A stretch of DNA of 29,417 nucleotides from Mycoplasmoidaceae bacterium (GCA_024427265.1 JAKSVP010000008.1:1-29417); one strand, 5' to 3'. Shown: positions 18,291-27,056, counted from the stretch's first letter. Notes: generated by a model not told the origin, from the letters alone. A program made the numbers and translations.

Positions 18291-20918
18291 ATGAAAAACA
18301 AAAGAAAAGTATTGGCTCCTACGATCGCAGGACTTGCTACTTTTGCAATGGTTAGTCCCCTTGCATTAACAGCGACTAGCTGTTCTTGTAGCAAATTTGC
18401 AGGAGAAAGTATGTTGGGCGGAGTATACACGCCTACATTTGATCCATATGATGCTGGTAAGGATGAAGATGACAACGATATCTTAGTAAACATCCCAACT
18501 GGTGAAGACATCTATCTAAAGAAAGCTTTTGATTACACAAAAGCTCCTTATGAAGAATATAGATGAACTGGTACAAACATTGCTAGCATGGTTGAAGAAT
18601 TGGTTGATAGTCTTAACAACCAAATGGGTTATGATGTTATCAAAATCAACAAATGACAAGCTAAATTGTCTGACTTCAAAGTAACTGATGCTAGACAAGA
18701 TAGAGTTAGCTATAAAGCAACTCAAGATATCGATATTGATATTAATTATCGTGCTAACCCAAGATCTAATATGGCTATTAAGTCTTTAGGTGGACATGTT
18801 AGATTAGCTTGAGGTCACTACATTAACAATATGCCATTAGGTATATTCGATATTGGTACTGACAACTGAAGCATCTTCAATCCTTCTAATGACAAACCAT
18901 TCCAAGATATGACATTATGATTCATCGCACCAGATATGTCAGAAATTCCTGCAGATGACCATACATGAAGTATGGACATTGACTTATTAGCTGACATTGA
19001 CTTAAATGTTAATGGTGATAAGTTAATTGACCTTGACAATGAAATTGCTTTCAAATTCGACAAATATTTTGCTTATGCTATTGAACTTTTATTAAAATCT
19101 GAAGCTCCATCCTCAACTGCCCAAACAATAGCTTATATGGTTGAAAGAGATATTCCACTATTAGGTGGATGATTCTCATACTACTTAAAAGATACAAAAC
19201 ACTACGATCATATTATTTCTAGTACAGAAGTTGATCCAGATTGACCACAAGAGTTACTTCCTATAGGATGAAATACACCACTAAAATCTAGCCCTATGCC
19301 TTTAGATAACTTTGATCAAGCATACACTCAATTTGGTATGCCTGCTCATTATCGTTGAGAATTAGGTGATGGTCGTGCATCTGACTTTGGTGGTGCAATC
19401 GTTTTAACTTTAGGAGTTAATAGAAACTCTACATTTATGGATTATGCAGAAGAAGCTATTGATGTTCTTAATGCTATTGCACAACAAAAAGTACCAGCTA
19501 GAAGAAGTGGTTTCCCTATTCAAATACCTAGTTCTATGTTTACAACAACAGTAAACAGTAAGGCACTTCCAATTGTTGATGCTTACTATGATTGAAAACC
19601 AACATCAGACGATACAAGACCTCAATACGGTGCTAACATTGCAGAAATGGAAAACTATAAATTTAATTCATTAGTTCCATTAGTAATGACTAAAGATTGA
19701 ATTGCTTTAGGCAATCCATTTGATCTTGTTGAAGATAAGACTGTTTGAGATATGTACCCAAGTCACCAAGAACAAATAGGTGCTGTTCAAAATATTAACA
19801 CAACTGCTACTGGTGAAACAGAAATCCATTTCTTAGTAAAAGATTTTGTTAAGAAAGATATGGAAAAACCAACATATAGTGGAAGATATGACTTTGAATG
19901 TGATACAGTAAGTGATGATGGTGCTGATATCGAAATTACTCAATATTCAGATACAGGATTAAGATATCGTTTTGGTAAAGAACCAATCGAATTAGACGAT
20001 GGTCAAATCGTTTGAGATATGTATATTCCTGTAGAAGCTTCTCAATGAGTTAACAATCCAACAACTACTTCTCCTGAAGCTTTATCTAAATTATTTAAAT
20101 TAGTTCTTCTATATACTTGAGTTGAAGGTGGAATGTCTCACACATCTGTAATTAGATCTGAACCATTCCAAATGTTATATGGTTATACTGGTTCATGAAA
20201 CCCAGATATTTCTAGAACAATTAATACTGGTAGTGCTACAAGCCCATACCTAGAGTCTGCAACTATTGAGAATGCAATTTATATTCCAAATAAAACTAAT
20301 GTTAATATTGAACACTGTATTTTGATCGATTCTGCAGGATCTTGAGTTCCATATCTTGCAACTAATGGATTAGAAATAACTCCAGGTGATAAAGAAGATT
20401 ATTATGATGTTACTTTAGTATATGACCAAACACAATGAGAATCTCGTTCTATTCCACTTTATAACTGTCAATTAGCTTTTGATTACACATGTGATGAATC
20501 TGCTGATCCACTAAATGTTGTTATTAATAGTATTAACTTGGTACCAACACAACCTCTAGCTTGAAATACATCAAGTGGTGAACCTATAACACTTGACTAC
20601 TATTCATGACTTTCTGACTCAGACCAAGATTACACAGATTTATTTAAATTAAATTGTGATGATTTAACTGATGAGCACTGGATTGCAACTGCGATTTATA
20701 CCGAGCCTGATACAAGTTCAACAAGAATAGATTATTATTCACTTTTAGCTCACGATGAAGATAACCCTGGATTTGCAACATTAAGATTGCCGCAAAATTG
20801 TTTCCCTTATGAGTTTGTGGAACCAGGACAAACTTACTATTTACATGCTGAATGAACAACATCAACTGGTATATATTACGATGAATGAATTCCAATAACA
20901 TTTAACATTGTTTACTAA
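18291..20918 (+). CDS. Large surface lipoprotein, unknown function
   Basis: An 875-residue predicted lipoprotein. The signal peptide begins with MKNKRKV, has a hydrophobic core, and ends in the lipobox TATSC with the lipidated Cys at 31 (a second Cys at 33). The mature part is acidic, rich in Asp, Trp and Tyr, with no membrane helices, so it should sit outside the cell held by its lipid. It contains many TGA-encoded Trp. I see no recognised domain; a stretch near residues 345-410 (GWNTPLKSSP, HYRWELGDG) looks like a globular core but matches nothing I know. GAAAGG precedes the start. It is a single gene closed by a terminator. Confidence 0.85.
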
Positions 20919-20920
20919 TA

Positions 20921-20950
20921 AAAATAAACCCATAAGGGTTTATTTTTTTT
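20921..20950. terminator. Bidirectional terminator between lipoprotein and rbfA
   Basis: Stem AAATAAACCC / GGGTTTATTT with loop ATAA and an eight-T tract. The rbfA stop codon lies inside the right arm, so it ends both convergent units. Confidence 0.88.
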
Positions 20951-21296
20951 GATGTATTTCATGAATCAACTTTTCTATTTCTAATGATTGATCGATTGAT
21001 ACATCCTTCTCAAAAATAAGTTCAGGTATCTTTCTTATCTCTAACTGATTAGCTAAAGCAGTTTTAAATACACCTTTAGCTTTAGTCAAAGCTTCTACTA
21101 CTTGATCTATATTCTTACGATCATAAGTATCTACTAATACTCTAGCTTCAGAATAATCTGCAGTTAGCTTTAAATCAGTAAAGCTGGCTAATTTAACTAC
21201 AGGATCGTATATTTCATCTCTTAATGTATTACATAGGATGATCAACATGTTTTGTTGTGTACGATCATGGTTATAGTTCTTACGATGGTTTTGCAT
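20940..21296 (-). CDS. rbfA: Ribosome-binding factor A
   Basis: A 118-residue protein of normal RbfA length that assists late maturation of the 30S subunit by binding near 16S rRNA helix 1. Features are the N-terminal R-x-Q-Q-N-M-L-I helix, L-R-D-E-I-x-D-P-V, the strand V-L-V-D-T-Y, and R-K-I-P-E-L-I-F-E-K-D near the end, matching the family's R..P.L.F..D. The ATG at 21296 was chosen because AGAAAGGTGG sits eight bases upstream; a GTG nine bases earlier is in frame but overlaps that site. It is the last gene of the nusA-infB-rbfA unit. Confidence 0.92.
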   Translation of the reverse strand: MQNHRKNYNHDRTQQNMLIILCNTLRDEIYDPVVKLASFTDLKLTADYSEARVLVDTYDRKNIDQVVEALTKAKGVFKTALANQLEIRKIPELIFEKDVSIDQSLEIEKLIHEIHQKK

Positions 21297-21314
21297 AACA
21301 ACCACCTTTCTACA

Positions 21315-21917
21315 TTAATTATATGTCATGCAAACAAAAAAAGAGGTAAACCTCTCTTTCTGGCTTGTTTCCCCTTTCGGGCTTAGGCTCCAGCTTCCTA
21401 CTAACTTATTAATATTATATACCTTTTTATATTTTAACGCATATTCTTCCAATTTAGGAAAATCGCAACATAACTCTTTATAAAGAGGTGAATATTTTTG
21501 TCTAATGTATACTTTTCTTGCTTTATCGAGTATTTTTGATATGTTAGATGGTATATTTATTATTTTTTCTTGCATACATATTTTTTCTGCATATTGGTAA
21601 ACTCAAGGATCTGAGTCTAAAATATCTGTCGCTCAATCTATCTCTCATAAAATCTGATCCACCATACCTTTAGGAATTGGGATCATATGAAGCACATCAA
21701 TTGAACCATATCTTTCTTTTTCTCATTCCAATGGAATTTTATCTTTGTGATCCAAATTTACAATATGTGTTAATGGTGCAAAATATAATAAATGATTTAT
21801 CTCAAAAATAAGTCCAGCATATGGTCTTTCATGCTCATCCTCTTTAGGTCATCGAACTCTAGAATCAATAGAAGATAGGTAATCAATATAATCTTTGGAA
21901 ACATTATAAATTTTCAC
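21315..21917 (-). CDS. AbiQ/ToxN-like type III toxin homologue
   Basis: A 200-residue protein whose first 165 residues follow the ToxN/AbiQ endoribonuclease pattern: KIYNVSKDYIDYLSSID at the start, RPYAGLIFEI, the core YFAPLTH (residues 45-51), IDVLHMIPIP, and CCDFPKLEEYALKYKK. Family members cleave RNA and are held inactive by a repeated RNA antitoxin. Here the usual PLTS/PLSS is PLTH, so the key serine is absent and activity is doubtful. No repeat-type antitoxin RNA is visible in the short gap to infB. The GTG start lies eight bases after TATAAT (21926-21931), a leaderless pattern. The last 30 residues read through a hairpin and terminator and look like non-native extension after a frameshift. 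Confidence 0.72.
21335..21359 (-). terminator. Terminator inside the 3' end of the toxin ORF
   Basis: On the minus strand AGAGG-TTTA-CCTCT is followed by seven T. It lies about 20 nt before the ORF's stop codon, so terminated transcripts would lack a stop. Confidence 0.65.
21360..21393 (-). other. GC-rich hairpin within toxin 3' end
   Basis: In a very AT-rich region this 34-nt stretch is about 60% GC. It can fold with outer CTGG/CCAG pairing and an inner CCC-GAAA-GGG hairpin (minus strand), directly before the terminator. It may be a structured small RNA or remnant of an antitoxin RNA. Confidence 0.4.
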
Positions 21918-21935
21918 GCTATAATATTATATATA

Positions 21936-21973
21936 TAATATATTAAATTTTATATATAAAATTTAATATATTA
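21936..21973. repeat. Perfect 38-bp AT palindrome at the infB stop codon
   Basis: A 19-bp arm is followed immediately by its exact complement with no spacer. The right end contains the infB stop. It can form a cruciform or RNA hairpin and may end or process infB mRNA before the toxin gene. Confidence 0.7.
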
Positions 21974-23812
21974 CTTTTTATTCTCTGCTACATCTTTAGC
22001 AGATTTATCAACAGTCTTGTAGATTTGAATGATATCTCCAACCTTAACATCATTAAAGTTCTTGATAACTAATCCACATTCATGTCCAGATGTTACTTCA
22101 TTAACTGTTTCTTTACCATGACGTAATGAAGCTATTTCGTTATGATAAACTTCTTTACCATCACGAATAACTCTAGCCATAGCATTTCTTAAGATCTTAC
22201 CTGAAGTTACTGCCACACCAGCAATAGTTCCTATTTCTGAGTGTTTTCATGTTTGTTTAACTTCTGCTTCTCCTAGATCTTCATCAACAGATATTGGATC
22301 TAAAGATCCATATAACATGTTAATAACATCTTCTTTAAGTTTATAGATGACATTATAGAAGTAGAACTTAACCATTTGTTCATGAGCTAAATCTTTAATG
22401 TCTTTATTTGGTCTAACGTTAAATCCAATAATATGAGCTTTAGAAGCTTTAGCTAATTGAATGTCAGATTCAGAGATAGCACCAATTGCTGCTCTTACGA
22501 TATCAATTGTTGCTCCTTCAATCTTAACCTTCTCTAGCATTCCTTTAATTGCTTCTAATGAACCTTGTACGTCACATTTAATAACAAGGTTTAATCTCTT
22601 GCTAGTATCATTAGGATCAGCTTGTTTCATTTGACTTCTAAAAATATTAACGTTCTTTTCTTTAACTTTTCTAGCTAATTCTTTAGCTAAGTTTTCATCT
22701 TTAATAACTAATCACTTACTTCCAGGTACTGGTACTTCGCTTAAACCAGTTACTTTTACCGGTTGTCCTGGAATAGCACTCTTTAATTCTTTTCCTAAAT
22801 CATTAAATAGTGCTCTAACTCTACCATAAACTTCACCTAAAACAATGAAGTCACCTTTTCTTATAGTACCATTTTGTACTAATAATGTGGTTACAGGTCC
22901 TAAACCTTTATCCATATTAGCTTCAATACATGTACCCATACCATCTCTATTAGGGTTAGCTTTTAACTCTAACATTTCCGTTAAGGTTAAGATAGCATCT
23001 AATAGTTCAGGAATTCCTTCACCTTTTAAAGCTGATCCTTTAACTACTAATGTATCTCCACCTCATTCTTCACATGTTAAACCATGTTCTGATAAATCAG
23101 ATAATGCTTTATCTGCTTTAGCACCTGGTTTATCCATTTTGTTGATAAACACAATAATTGGTACTTTAGCAGCTTTAGCATGGTCTATTGCTTCTTCTGT
23201 TTGTGGTTTAATACCATCATCAGAAGCAACAACTAAAACTACAACGTCAGTAATGCTTGCTCCTCTAGCACGCATTTCTGTAAAGGCCTCATGGCCTGGA
23301 GTATCTATAAAGGTAATAGGATTACCGTTTCTTTCTATTTGGTAAGCACCAATATGTTGAGTAATACCACCGAATTCAGAAGCGGTCACATGACTTTTTC
23401 TAATATTGTCTAATAATGTTGTTTTACCATGGTCTACATGGCCCATGATAGTTACAACAGGAGCTCTTTTTACTTTATCTTCTTCTTTATCTTCAACAAT
23501 AAGATTATCAATTACATTTGTTTCATCAAGTTGTAATTTCTTTTCAAAGTCTAGGTCAAATTCTAAACAAATTTCACCCATTTCTTCTTCAGTAAGTAAC
23601 TTTGTTAAAGGGTAAGCTTTACCCTTCATAAAGAAATACTTAATAATTTCAGTTGCTGGTTTGTTTAGCTTGCTAGCAAATTCTGCTACAGTTAATGGAC
23701 CAGTAAAAACAAATACACCATTTTGGACTCCTGTCTTAATGGTTTTCATTTGTTTTTTAATATCAACTGATTTTCTGGTATCTTGTTGTTTTTTCTTATT
23801 TGGTTTAGCCAT
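21971..23812 (-). CDS. infB: Translation initiation factor IF-2
   Basis: A 613-residue GTPase that brings formyl-Met-tRNA to the 30S subunit. It is the short mycoplasma form with a brief basic N-terminus. The G1 motif GHVDHGKT is at residues 124-131, [11 protein letters not shown] at 148-158, G3 DTPGHEAF at 170-177 and G4 NKMD at 224-227. IF-2 domains follow, ending in the fMet-tRNA-binding C2 part with [11 protein letters not shown] and GDIIQIYK. The start has a textbook ribosome binding site, AGGAGG seven bases before the ATG. Several Trp codons are TGA. Confidence 0.96.
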
Positions 23813-23829
23813 GATAAACCTCCTAAATT

Positions 23830-23961
23830 TTATTTATTTGTGAAATGTAATACTAAGTTTGCAACACCTAATGCTGCAGAAATAATACTAAAAGTGGATG
23901 CTATTAATCAAGCTTTTAGATTAAACTTGTAATCCTTTTTCTTTTTATTTTCCTTTTTCAT
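23830..23961 (-). CDS. Single-helix membrane microprotein between nusA and infB
   Basis: A 43-residue ORF with a good ribosome binding site (AAGGAT, five bases before the ATG). A strongly basic N-terminus ([13 protein letters not shown]) is followed by one hydrophobic helix ([20 protein letters not shown]) with a TGA-encoded Trp just before it, and a short tail. It starts 11 nt after the nusA stop and ends 18 nt before infB, so it is co-transcribed. In most bacteria ylxR occupies this place. Positive-inside topology puts the Lys-rich end in the cytoplasm. Function unknown. Confidence 0.72.
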
Positions 23962-23971
23962 ATGTTAATCC

Positions 23972-25447
23972 TTATTTCTTCTTAACATCTTTTGTTAGTT
24001 CGTCTAGTGCTGCTAAATCTTCAGCGTAAGAACTAAGTTCTTCATTACTGATTTCAATTGGTTGTTCATCTTCTTCTACAACTTCTTCAACCGGAACTGC
24101 TTTAGTTGCATCATCAACAACTTCATTTGTTTTGTTAATTGATTCAAGAATATCAGCATTTGAAGATTTATATTTATCAATTGTTGAACTAAATTTGTTA
24201 ACTGGTTTTTCTTTCTTAGTTGCATCAACAGCAGTTGGTGTAACAATTCTTTCAACCTTAACATAGTCAACAGCTTCTTCTTTAGCTGTATCAACAGAAA
24301 TAACATCAATGTCTGCTTCTAATAATTGAGATAAGATCTTAACATTTTTACCTTTTAATCCAATTAATAGAGCAACTCTATAATCATCAGATGTTATTAA
24401 TGTAATTTTTCTTCCTGATACTTCTTTTTTCTTACCAGTTTCAGAATCTTCTTCAAATACTGGTTCATCAATATGATAACCATATACTGGAACTGGATTA
24501 CAGATGTTAACAATGAATTTACCAATTTCTTCATCTCAGTTAGCAAATTCAATCTTTTCAGAACCCATTTCTTGTAGAATTGGTCTAATTCTATCAGCTC
24601 TTGCACCAATACAAGCTCCAATAGCATCGATTCCAGGTTGGTTAGACTTAACTGCTACTTTTGTCTTATATCCAGCAACTCTACCAACTTTTTTAATTTC
24701 TACTACTCCTGTTTGAATTTCAGGAATATTAGTATGTAATAAGTCAGAAACAATTAAACCACTAGCTCTAGATAATTCAACTGGTCAACCTCTAGTTTGT
24801 TCTTTAACATCTTTAATAACAAACTTATATTTTGCACCAGGAATTAATCTTTCATCTGGGTTAGCGTCTAATCTTCTAACTACACCGTAAGTTTTTCCAA
24901 GGTTAACTTGGATTAACTTACTTTTAGCATCTATCTTTTCTACTTCAGCATAAACAATAGTACCAATCTTTGGTGCTCATTCTTTATAGATGTTCTTATT
25001 AGATTCAATAGATACACCTTGTTTAAAGACTAATAACATGTGGGTAACAACACGTTTAGGTAGTGTGTTGATATCAACATATTCTTTAACAACTCCGCCA
25101 ACAACTGCATCTTTATCCATTTTCTTAGCTTCAGATAATAGTTTTTGGTTGTAGTCGTTATAGTCTTTTTCTTTGATACCAGTATCAGGATCTGTTCATT
25201 CTGGTACTGTAGCATCATCAATAACTGTGAATAAACGATATAAAGAAATCTTTCCAGTTTCTTTATCAATCTTTACTTCACACTTATCTCCAGCATATGC
25301 TTCATGAGTTTCGTCAATAGAAGCCATTTCTTTTTCATATGCTTTCTTCATTGCATTTTCTAAAGAAGCAATAACAACATCTTCTGTTACTTCTCTAGCA
25401 TCTGCAATTTCCTTGATTATTTCAAGTAATTGATTATTTTTTTCCAT
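23972..25447 (-). CDS. nusA: Transcription termination/antitermination protein NusA
   Basis: A 491-residue RNA polymerase-associated factor. The N-terminal domain (MEKNNQLLEIIKEIADAREV, VVIASLENAMKKAYEKE) is followed by an S1 domain around residues 145-210 and two KH domains. The first KH domain carries IGACIGARADRIRPILQEMGSEKI and the second LLIGLKGKNVKILSQLL. The last 120 residues are an acidic, low-complexity tail. The start at 25447 is preceded by AAAGGAT at the usual distance; an upstream in-frame ATG at 25474 is not needed. It opens the nusA-infB-rbfA unit. The rimP gene usually found before nusA is absent here. Confidence 0.95.
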
Positions 25448-25471
25448 ATTTTTATCCTTTATAAATAAAAG

Positions 25472-25500
25472 CACTCAAGGCAGCCGTTCTGTCTTGAGTG
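25472..25500 (-). promoter_or_regulatory. 5' leader hairpin of the nusA operon
   Basis: CACTCAAG pairs with CTTGAGTG and an inner CAG with CTG, giving a stem of about 12 positions with one mismatch on the minus strand. TATAAT at 25509-25514 would start RNA at about 25502, so the hairpin is at the very 5' end of the mRNA, followed by CTTTTATTTAT. It may protect the mRNA or act as an attenuator. Confidence 0.6.
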
Positions 25501-25508
25501 GTATGTTC

Positions 25509-25514
25509 ATTATA
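25509..25514 (-). promoter_or_regulatory. -10 box of the nusA operon
   Basis: A perfect TATAAT preceded by TG, about 60 nt upstream of the nusA start codon. The -35 region is only A/T-rich. Confidence 0.55.
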
Positions 25515-25541
25515 CATAGAAAAATTTTTTTTTATTATTTT

Positions 25542-25889
25542 TTAAACTGCATGAACAGTAATATAGATATCGTTTTCAACTAGCAAAGCATTAATAGATA
25601 CATGGATTTCAGTTCCATGTTGAACAACTTTTACCCTATCATCTGTTCCGCTTAAATAGGTATTATTACCTATTTTAATTGATCAGAATGTCATAGACAT
25701 ACCTGGATTTACAGTTCCTATAACTGCAAAATGTTGATGGCGTTTAGCTTTTGTTTTACCTGCATTTGGAAAAGATACACCTTGAATGTCTACATAATGA
25801 ACTTTGTATCCACTAAAGCAGGCACAAGATGTTATTGGTGCAACAACCGCTAGTGTAGATATTGGAATTAATCATTTAATGTGTTTCAT
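25542..25889 (-). CDS. Small lipoprotein, unknown function
   Basis: A 115-residue predicted lipoprotein, easily missed because it carries TGA Trp codons near both ends. The signal peptide MKHIKWLIPISTLAVVAP ends in the lipobox ITSC with Cys at about 22, then ACFSGYKV. The mature part is short, with no further membrane helix, and looks beta-rich (HFAVIGTVNPG, IHVSINALLVE, IYITVHAV). No known domain is seen. TATAAT at 25902-25907 is 12 bases before the ATG and no ribosome binding site is present. It precedes the nusA promoter on the same strand with no clear terminator between. Confidence 0.75.
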
Positions 25890-25924
25890 AAATATTTATC
25901 TATTATACTAGTTAAGCAAAAAAA

Positions 25925-25953
25925 ATAAAAAAGAACGTGCAAAGCACGTTCTT
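25925..25953 (-). terminator. Strong terminator of the structured RNA
   Basis: A perfect 10-bp stem AAGAACGTGC / GCACGTTCTT with loop AAA. The minus strand continues as a long T-rich tract, whereas the plus strand continues ATATTTA, so it acts on a minus-strand transcript that cannot be the downstream lipoprotein gene. Confidence 0.8.
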
Positions 25954-26020
25954 ATATTTAAAATCGGTTAAATAGACTTAATATTCTATCCAACTCTAAT
26001 AACAGAAAGGAGGTTTCAAT

Positions 26021-26092
26021 ATGTTATATGAAAATATAAACACGAGAAAGATTCAATCAAAAATTAGACAACGAATGAAATGCGAAAATTAA
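26021..26092 (+). CDS. 23-codon ORF with perfect Shine-Dalgarno sequence
   Basis: It starts MLYENINTRK and ends RMKCEN before TAA; the peptide is hydrophilic and basic. AGAAAGGAGGT at 26004-26014 is complementary over 11 bases to the 16S rRNA 3' end, with ideal seven-base spacing, the best ribosome binding site in the window. It could be a leader or regulatory peptide. It lies opposite the RNA candidate at 25925-26275, so the Shine-Dalgarno match may instead reflect an anti-SD segment in that RNA. Confidence 0.4.
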   Translation: MLYENINTRKIQSKIRQRMKCEN

Positions 26093-26302
26093 ATAGAAAA
26101 TTATCATTAATAATTCGGAGTTATTATTTCTTAGTTCCTCACTAAGATAAGCACACCACAAATTAGAAAGAATAACTAGACATGATCTTAGTTCCTCACT
26201 AAGGATGTCTGCATAATACCAGTCTAAGCTGGTTCCTCACCATCTATAACTCAGACCATTCTATGAATATTATGCAACTTCATTATATATAGAAGTCTCA
26301 TA

Positions 26303-26332
26303 GATAAAAACAAAAATGATTTTTGTTTTTAT
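26303..26332 (+). terminator. Long AT hairpin, probable terminator
   Basis: A perfect 13-bp stem ATAAAAACAAAAA / TTTTTGTTTTTAT with loop TGA. On the plus strand the right arm is the T tract. It would close any plus-strand transcript from the 26021 ORF and lies just before the TATAAT (26332-26337) of the next gene. Confidence 0.6.
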
Positions 26333-26357
26333 ATAATTATTTCATTAAGGAGAAAAC

Positions 26358-26861
26358 ATGGCATATATTACAAATAAAGAACGTGCAAGACGTGTTAGAC
26401 AAAGTAACCAAAACTATGGTTTAAGAAAAATTATTATTTCTGCAACTGTGGTTTTCTTAATTGTATTAACTATATTTTCAATCGTAACTGCAGTTAATAT
26501 TACAAACAAATTAGCAGAATTTGAAGGACAAACTGAAATGTCGGGAATTGAAGTAATCAAGGCATTATGTGATATTCCTCTATCATTATTCTCATATGTA
26601 GATGATGGTGAAACTGTTAAGACAACGCTTTCAGGATTTGGTTATTTCATGGCAATTTGATCTGTTGCTACAATTGGTTTAGCAATTGCATCAATGGTGC
26701 TAATGTTAACTATGAAGTCACCAATGGCTGCTAAGAGAAACATTAACATTCTACAAGGTGCTGCTCTATCTGGAAAGAAACTTGAAGCTCATGCAAACGC
26801 TACTCAAGTTTACCGTGAAAGAGGAACAAACCCTAAGAAGCTTAAAAAAGCAGGTAAATAA
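26358..26861 (+). CDS. Two-helix membrane protein, paralogue 1
   Basis: A 167-residue protein. A basic cytoplasmic start (MAYITNKERARRVRQ) is followed by a first membrane helix at about residues 24-47. An external loop of roughly 45 residues comes next, then a second helix at about 95-118 (FMAIWSVATIGLAIASMVLMLT) and a Lys/Arg-rich tail ending KKLKKAGK. The start has AAGGAG seven bases upstream. The layout, the motifs T-x-KSP after helix 2 and L-SG-K/E, and the length match the neighbour at 27057-27563, so they are paralogues. I do not recognise the family. It is followed by its own terminator. Confidence 0.8.
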
Positions 26862-26862
26862 T

Positions 26863-26890
26863 AAAAAGAGATGGTATCATCTCTTTTTTT
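26863..26890 (+). terminator. Terminator after paralogue 1
   Basis: An 11-bp stem AAAAAGAGATG / CATCTCTTTTT with loop GTAT and a T tract. Confidence 0.88.
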
Positions 26891-26941
26891 CTTGCACTGT
26901 TAAAAACATACATAATCTAATTTAATGCTTTTCCAATTTAA

Positions 26942-26972
26942 ATAAAAAGATGCTGTATACGCTTCTTTTTAT
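26942..26972. terminator. Second hairpin between the paralogues
   Basis: AAAAAGATGC / GCTTCTTTTT pairs over 10 positions with one mismatch and a seven-base loop, flanked by A-run and T-run. It may be a second or degenerate terminator. The remaining sequence between 26890 and 27056 holds no gene. Confidence 0.5.
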
Positions 26973-27009
26973 AGTTTATAAATTGTTGTTATTTATAGAC
27001 CAATTATTT

Positions 27010-27015
27010 TATAAT
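27010..27015 (+). promoter_or_regulatory. -10 box for paralogue 2 and following lipoprotein
   Basis: TATAAT followed by a leader of about 35 nt that carries AAGGAG at 27047-27052. No terminator lies between this gene and the lipoprotein that follows. Confidence 0.45.
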
Positions 27016-27056
27016 TTGAAATAATATATAAATACAAGTTTATATAAGGAGCTTAT

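Larger units (their letters stand above)
25925..26275 (-). ncRNA. Structured RNA candidate with three UGAGGAA-loop hairpins
   Basis: On the minus strand, TATAAT (26282-26287) is followed six bases later by GCATAATA, which pairs with TATTATGC at 26211-26218 to close a domain at the RNA's 5' end. A second stem, AGACAT/ATGTCT (26205-26210 with 26178-26183), begins at the next base. Three hairpins (26230-26242, 26187-26203, 26129-26147) share the loop TGAGGAA. Further on comes ACCTCCTTTCT, identical to the 16S rRNA 3' tail, and the RNA ends at a strong terminator (25931-25953 plus T tract). No known family (tmRNA, RNase P, SRP, 6S) fits. The opposite strand could instead be the RNA. Confidence 0.55.

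Noticed and set aside
22845..23345. Plus-strand ORF of 166 codons opposite infB
   Set aside because: It is the complement of the conserved infB GTPase region with no ribosome binding site and an unlikely composition; a shadow.
25448..25474. Upstream ATG for nusA
   Set aside because: It would translate the leader including the ribosome binding site; MEKNNQ at 25447 aligns with usual NusA starts.
26129..26242. CRISPR array suggested by the repeated TTAGTTCCTCACTAA motif
   Set aside because: The repeats are short hairpins with unequal spacing and different stems in the third copy; there are no uniform spacers or cas genes.
25925..26275. tmRNA, RNase P RNA, SRP RNA or 6S RNA
   Set aside because: The tRNA-like ends and tag frame, the RNase P core (GAGGAAAGTCC and ACAGAA), the SRP loop and the 6S bubble are not found.
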